From assembly GCA_037127255.1 (NCBI GenBank), contig JBANSL010000013.1:66223688-66287687 (forward strand): DNA of 64,000 nt, in the 5' to 3' direction. Under the pieces are notes generated by a model. That model was not told the DNA's origin, made no database searches, and saw only the letters and a program-made list of their open reading frames with translations. The position numbers and the translations under genes are program-made. Every line of letters begins with the position of its first letter. Positions within the stretch are counted from its first letter, which is position 1. Shown here piece by piece: positions 58,184-64,000 of this stretch. The DNA is from Persicaria tinctoria (Eukaryota; Streptophyta; Magnoliopsida; Caryophyllales; Polygonaceae).

Positions 58184-58371
58184 GATGAGCCTAAGGATTA
58201 CGAAGTCGGAGACAAGGTCTATGTCTCCAAATCAAATTATCATTAGTTTCCCAACAAATTCAAGGAGAAAAAGATGGGACCTTTCACGGTGCACAAGATC
58301 CATTCAGGAGGATTGCAGCTAATGGACAAGAATGGAGTCCTATTCGAGGCCCAGAATACATGGGCGATGTA
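58184..58371 (+). pseudogene. Integrase C-terminal remnant
   Basis: The frame reads EPKDYEVGDKVYVSKSNYH, a TAG, then FPNKFKEKKMGPFTVHKIHSGGLQLMDKNGVLF, ending TWAM-stop at 58371. This is the 'F..GD.V......FP.K....GPF.V......GA..L....G..F' tail of Athila/Tat-type integrases. Its presence right after the protease shows that the ancestor lost RT, RNase H and the integrase core by an internal deletion. The tail was kept, perhaps because its RNA holds something useful. In the minus-strand element only the sequence just after this point (GAAGAAGTCGGCC) is clear. Confidence 0.75.
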
Positions 58372-60035
58372 GATACCACCTTGAGCTTAAACGGAAGAAG
58401 TCGGCCTAGCGACTATAAAGTCTAGAGCTTGTAATAAAATACTTAGTTTTAATGGTTTTTAGACATCTTTGCTTTTGGTTTTTGGTTTTGAAACATTGTT
58501 TTTGGGTTTTGCTATTGTGGATATATTTGTCTAACAAAACTTGCAGGTACGGAAGACCTACAGAAGTATTCGACGTCAAGTAACCTACTCGACGTCGACC
58601 ACCCATCACGAGCAAAGAACCCGTGGCCGAGGAGAATGGTCATCCTGAGGTTCAACGTTACTCGACACCGAGTAGACCTAATCGATGTCGACTAGTCTGC
58701 TCGATGTCGACCACTTCTACAACAACATTTTCACTCGACTTCGACGATCTGCAGAAACATGTCTAGTGAGTTTTTTTCATTACCCTTGTTTTATACAGTG
58801 ATGACACTATAATATTTAAGTATGGGGTGGGGGAAGGGCTTACTTTGTGCATATTTGACTATATTTAACCATATATGTGCATATTTGAAGTTTATTTCTT
58901 GAATTGCTTATGCCTAGCAATTTTGGAATTCATTATCAATCTATGTGCTTATATGCATGTTTTCCAAAGTTTATGAAAATCACCCCCATTAAAATTTTTA
59001 TTAGTGTCATGGAAGTTATATTGAACTCGAAGATGCAAAAATGGATTCATTAGAGATATAGCATGAAATTGCCTAAGTAAAGGGAAGTCACAATGAAGTG
59101 CATATTTTTCTTAAAAACCATGAAAGGAGGTAAAATTGAAATTGCTTTTGACATGTTGCACAATAAGAGGATGGATGACTTTATACTTTCCATATAATGC
59201 TCATATTTTGATATCCTAGCCATACCTATGCTTATGCATCACAAAAGCCATAATATGCCTTATTTTATATGCTCCACATAATCTAAATATTGCACATTCT
59301 TTACCTTATTTCCATTCGGGAATTATGTTGAGAATGATGTCACATTATGGAGATTATTATATGGTGTTTGTGTTGTTGTTATATATCATATTTGGAGTTT
59401 GGAAGAAATATTTCAAAGATATGGAAAATAAAATGAGTGAAAGAAAATCTGGTCACCTCAGGAGATAAAGTTAGATCGACCCTGCCTGCGCTGAGATAAA
59501 AGTTCCGCGGGATGGGACACCAAGGTGAGGAGTTCGAAAAACTAAGTATCCGGGGCCATTCATGACACCCATGTTTGCGACTCGCGAGAAGGCAATGCTA
59601 AGGTTAGAGAGGTAAAAGCATAATATTGAAAAAAACATTGAGCGAATGAGCGAAAGGTGAGAAATCAAAGGAAGAAGGAATGTGGTATGAAAGTTTGGAA
59701 AGTAGTCCATTTCCCCGGATCATTAGCACCACATGGCAAAAAATTGCCCACCTTTAGCCTTTTACCAATCTACTCCTTATTGAGCTTAAATTAAAGTCAT
59801 CTTGATTATTATTGCTTTGTCACTTATGAATTGTTTTGCACAACCCTCTTTTTATGTGCAAAATTGCTTTTATTGCACAAGCATGAATTTGTGACACAAG
59901 TACCTATTCGATGATGGTAATTGATTGCATGGTTATATGACAATGGATCTAATATGTTGAGAGTTTTTGATTTCTTCCCCTCTATGACCATTAAAATTAT
60001 TGCTTGAGGACAAGCAAGCTTAAGTATGGGGTGTT
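58372..60035 (+). other. 3' untranslated part with two polypurine tracts
   Basis: Palindrome groups lie at 58571/58590 and 58663/58683/58702. An internal tract AAGTATGGGGTGGGGGAAGG lies at about 58818-58837 and the terminal tract AAGTATGGGGTGTT at 60022-60035, preceded by GAGGACAAGCAAGCTT. The 1.2 kb between them matches 5100-6260 (minus strand), for example near 59560. Confidence 0.8.
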
Positions 60036-60750
60036 TGTTGTGAGCCTAATTTGCCATGTTTTACACTTACTTTTATATCGATTTCTGCATCCATTTTATA
60101 TTTCTGGGCTAGAATTAAGCAGAATATGTGTAGTTTATGCTTATTTGCCAATTATGGAGGTCTACGCTAGTTTCTGTTTAATTTTACAGAAATCGAAGCA
60201 ATTGACAACAATTCATAGAAAGGATGAAAAGCTTGAAGACAACTACAGAAAGTCCGAGTTCAAGGAGCAGCTGAACCAGGACAAATCAAGCAAGAAACAA
60301 GGAAAGAAGCACTCGACATAGCTAGTCGATATCGAGTGCCACCCATTCGGATTTACATGAAGTCGAGCAGAGATCCACTCGAGGAGCCCAGAGCTACTCG
60401 ACGTCGAGTAACCCTACTCGATGTCGACTACATGTCGATCATCCAGAGGGTAGCCAAGCTCGAGTGCAACACACGGAGACACGAGCTAGTCGACGTCGAC
60501 TACACCTAGTCGATGTCGAGTACCCACCTGCGTCAATCGAAGTCCGATATCGAGTGTGTGCCTTGAAGATAGAATACTTGCAAGTGAAGATATGTGGAAT
60601 TTTATCCATCCACATGAAGATCTATCAAGTTCAAGAGGGATTTATCCACATTAGTCTTATTTCCTTATGGATTTATTTCCTTTATTCATTAAGTTTTATC
60701 TTATGTTTTTAGATAGAAAGTTTTAGATATAGATAGATTGTTCCTTCCTA
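60036..60750 (+). repeat. Truncated 3' LTR with palindrome pairs
   Basis: Matches 53398-54147 with few differences and ends at TTCCTTCCTA, where the 5' LTR goes on TATTATCTAGGG. Palindrome pairs at 60399/60419 and 60491/60511 (20 bp each); a single TCGATATCGA at 60326. Confidence 0.9.
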
Positions 60751-63700
60751 GTGACGCGGGACCATCTTCTACACCTCCAGACACGCCTATCATACTTAGA
60801 GAGGGACCAATAACTCGAGCCCGGGCTAAGAAGCTTCAAGGAGACTCATTCATGTTTATGAGTCATGCCTTGTTCTCGAGCATGAAGAGCATGCTAATGA
60901 AGATGATCAAAACCTTAACTTACTTGCTTATGATGATGAAGATTGTACTGAATATGAACATGGTGATTCCTTGATTGTTAGGAGAGTCTTAAGTGTTCAA
61001 CATGCACCTTGTGATGACAATCAAAAGGAAAACGTATTTCATACTAGATGCTTAGTCAAGGGTAAGGTTTGTAATGTAATCATTGATGGTGGGAGTTTTT
61101 GTAATTTAGCTAGTTGGGAAATGATTGATAAACTACAATTTCCAACAATTCAGCATCCTAGACCTTATAGATTGCATTGGAGGAATGGCTGTGGAAATTT
61201 GAAAGTGAATAGGCAAGTTAAAGTTCATATCAAACTAGGACATTATGAAGATGATGTTTTTTGTGATGTTGTGTCGATGCAAGCTTGTCATATATTATTA
61301 GGTCGTCCTTGGCAATTTGATTGTAAGGTCTTACACAATGGTTTTACTAACCACTACTCCTTTACTTTTCATGGAAAGAACATCGTTCTCAAGCCTATGA
61401 CGCCAACACAAGTGGCTGATGAGACTGAGAAACGGAAGGTAAGTAAAGGTGAGTTAGCTAAGGAGGCTCAGTCAAGCCATGTGTCTACCCCTACTCGGCC
61501 TAAAGAAGTGTTTTTGGCTTCTAAGAGTGCGTTTGTAGACGAGTTTGTGGATGGGGAAACAACCCTCATGCTCCTATGCAAAGGGTTGAATATGTTGAGT
61601 GAGGAGCTTAGATCTAACCTCCCTCCTCGCATCCTATCTCTTCTTGAAGAATATAAGGATGTATTCCCCGAAGACATACCACCAGGCCTACCCCCTATTC
61701 GTGTCATTGATCATCAAATTGATCTCATTCCGGGGGCTGCATTGCCTAATAGGCCTTCTTATAGAATGAAACCCACTGAAACCCAAGAGATTCAATCCCA
61801 AGTCCAAGAGTTGTTGGATAAGGGATACATTAGGGAAAGCTTGAGTCCTTGTGTTGTGCCTGTGTTATTAGTCCCTAAGAAAGATGGTTCATGGAGAATG
61901 TGTGTAGACTGTAGGGCTATTAACAATATAACTGTCAAATATCGTCATCCTATTCCACGCTTAGATGATATGCTAGATGAATTACATGGTTCTTCAATTT
62001 TTTTGAAAATATACCTTAAGAGTGGCTATCATCGTATTAGAATGAAGGAAGGCGATGAATGGAAAACAACATTTAAGACTAAATTTGGACTCTATGAATG
62101 ATTGGTTATGCCTTTTGGTTTAACTAATGCACCTAGTACTTTCATGCGCTTAATGAATCATGTTCTTAGAAATTTCATATGGAAATTTGTTGTTATTTAT
62201 TTTGATGATATACTTGTTTATAGCAAATCTCCTAAAGAACATGAAGCACATCTCATGGAAGTACTCTCTACTATAAGATTAGAACACTTGTATCCAAATC
62301 TTAAGAAATGTGAATTATGTAATGATCAAGTGTCTTTTCTTGGTTTTGTAGTGAGCTCAAATGGACTTCGAGTGGACGAAGCCAAGATCAAAGAAATCTA
62401 GGATTGGCCGACACCCATCTCCATTGGACATGTACGCAACTTCCATGGATTGGCGAGTTTCTATGGACGTTTTGTGCACGACTTCAGCTCCATCCCAACC
62501 CCTCTCACGGAGATCACGAAGAAGAGGAGCGAGTTCAAGTGGGGAGCAGCTCAGGAGGAGGCGTTATGCACCTTAAAGAGAAGCTGACGCAGGCGTCTTT
62601 GCTTACCCGACTTCACTCGACCCTTTGAGGTGGAGTGCGACGCTAGCGGAGTTGGAATTGGCAGAGTTCTCATGCAAGAAGGTAAGCCTATTGCCTTCTT
62701 TTCTGAAAAATTGAAAGGTGCATGTCTTAATTACTCTAGTTATGATAAAGAGTTGCATGCGTTGTTTAGAGCTCTTAAGACATGGTCCCATTACCTATGG
62801 CCTAGAGAGTTTATTCTTAAGACTGATCATGAATCTCTAAGACATTTTAAGAGCAAAAATAAACTTGATAGGAGACATGGTAGATGGATGGAATTCATAG
62901 AAACATTTCATTATGTAATAAAGTATAAGAAAGGCCAAGAAAATGTGGTTGCAGATGCACTATCTAGAAGACATGTTTTATTAACCACTTTGTATTCTAG
63001 AGTCTTAGGCTTTGTTTACATTAAGGAATTGTATGCAAATGATGAAGATTTTGGGGATAGTTTTCGAAAATGCCTTGATAAGGGTCCTACCGACAATTTT
63101 TATATCTTTGATGGATTCTTGTTTAGGAAAGATCAAGTGTGTATACCCAGGTGTTCTCTTTGACTATTACTGGTAAATGAAGCCTATAGTGGAGGTTTAA
63201 TGGGTCATTTTGGGAGAGATAAGACTTACCACACACTTAAGACACATTTTTATTGGCCACATATGCTTAGGGATGTAGAACATTGCCTTAAGAGATGTAT
63301 TGATTGTTTAAATGCCAAATCTAAGCTTATACCCCATGGACTCTACACGCCACTACCTACCCCCTCAGCCCCTTGGGAAGACATTTCTATGGACTTTATA
63401 GTTGGATTGCCTAGAACTAAGAAGGGGAGGGATTCTATATTTGTCTTAGTGGATCTATTTTCTAAGATGGCTCACTTTATTGCATGTCATAAAACTGATG
63501 ATGCTACTAATGTTGCAAACTTGTTCTTTAGAGAAGTAGTTAGGTTGCATGGTGTGCCTAAAACAATTGTAAGTGATAGAGATGTTAAGTTTCTTAGTCA
63601 TTTTTGGTAAACTTTATGGAGTAAATTGAGAACTAGATTGCTATTATCTACCTCTAGTCACCCCCAAACTGATGGCCACACTGAGGTGATCAATAGGACC

Positions 63701-64000
63701 TTAACAACCGTCCTTAGAGCCATAATTAGGAAAAACTTGAAGCTTTGGGAAGAAGCCTTACCTCATGTGGAGTTTGCTTATAATAGGACCATGCATTCCT
63801 CAACCAAAATATCTCCATTTGAATGTGTCTATGGTGTTAATCACCTAACCCCTTTTGATCTTACTCCATATCCTATGAGAGAGAAAGAATCTTTTGAAGT
63901 AGGTAAGCATGTTGAGTTCGTTAAGGAGCTGCATGAACGGACGCGTCAGAAGCTTGTGGAGAATGCTGAATACAACGCCAACAAGGCCAACAAAGGTCGA
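60751..64000 (+). pseudogene. Ty3/gypsy polyprotein: gag end, protease, RT, RNase H, integrase (runs off the window)
   Basis: Starts in mid-gag (GPITRARAKKLQ near 60810). After a frameshift near 60890, protease IIDGGSFCNLAS (about 61085; DGGS active site) and HILLGRPWQFD follow. RT has SWRMCVDCRAINNIT, then a TGA at 62100 in place of Trp, [14 protein letters not shown] and [11 protein letters not shown] (catalytic DD). After a TAG at 62399 come FHGLASFYGRF, RNase H ([36 protein letters not shown]), then an integrase zinc finger (H...H..C..C near 63240-63310) and core ([25 protein letters not shown] at 63608; HPQTDGHTEVINRTL; AYNRTMHSSTKISPFECVYG). The DGGS protease and RT style suggest the CRM/Reina group of chromoviruses. 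Several stops make it inactive. Confidence 0.9.

Larger units (their letters stand above)
53398..60750 (+). mobile_element. Non-autonomous Ty3/gypsy element (gag-protease-integrase tail), 3' LTR truncated
   Basis: 5' LTR 53398-55126 and the first 715 bp of the 3' LTR (60036-60750) match closely. A tRNA-Asp-like primer site (55130), gag, protease, an integrase C-terminal remnant and two polypurine tracts lie between. It is a diverged relative of 3219-11503 with the same order and a conserved 3' part, but its palindromes have ACGT or ATGT cores. At 60750 the 3' LTR stops in mid-sequence against another gypsy element. Confidence 0.9.

Overview
This is plant nuclear DNA, probably from a eudicot, made almost entirely of transposable elements. 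The evidence is nested LTR retrotransposons (Ty1/copia and Ty3/gypsy), Mutator-like elements (MULEs) with long terminal inverted repeats, Stowaway, Tourist and hAT MITEs, a probable Helitron end, AT-rich spacers and microsatellites. I found no convincing single-copy cellular gene, rRNA, functional tRNA or CRISPR array. Nearly every coding region carries stops or frameshifts, so most entries are pseudogenes.

Layout. 1-1406: right end of a MULE-like element with a DUF1985 gene fragment. 1407-1870 and 13871-14685: one broken gypsy-type LTR, split by a 5'-truncated copia element (1871-13870, minus). That copia element is itself split by an 8.3-kb gag-protease gypsy element (3219-11503, minus, TSD GTGGC). 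14686-17508: a second related LTR. 17558-20985: a repeat-rich region bounded by inverted repeats. 21598-28632: a 7-kb MULE with a transposase gene and an OTU-protease domain on the plus strand and a convergent plant-mobile-domain (PMD) gene on the minus strand. 28949-29294: hAT MITE. 30262-30560: Tourist MITE. 31451-33118: probable Helitron. 33476-38945: gag-only gypsy element with a Stowaway in its 3' LTR. 39260-39493: second Stowaway. 39920-51214: an 11.3-kb non-coding LTR element with 3.1-kb LTRs and TSD TAAAC. 52293-53352: copia-type gag pseudogene. 53398-60750: gag-protease gypsy element related to the 3219-11503 copy, its 3' LTR cut off. 60751-64000: gypsy protease-RT-RNaseH-integrase running off the window.

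The most unusual signal is in the two related gag-protease elements (3219-11503 and 53398-60750). A palindrome, TCGATATCGA in the first and TCGACGTCGA or TCGATGTCGA in the second, recurs dozens of times. It almost always occurs in pairs, triplets or quartets with centres 19-21 bp apart, in LTRs, untranslated regions and coding sequence alike. In the protease-side ORF of the first element the spacing is exactly 21 bp (VDID heptads), while outside coding sequence it is mostly 20 bp. The motif is read in several frames and also lies outside ORFs, so it looks like a DNA- or RNA-level element. I know of no name for it.

The elements form a network of non-autonomous parasites. Three gypsy elements of one clade keep the LTRs, a tRNA-Asp-type primer site, gag (two also protease) and polypurine tracts but lack reverse transcriptase, so they would need enzymes from relatives. 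The 39920-51214 element keeps only cis signals.
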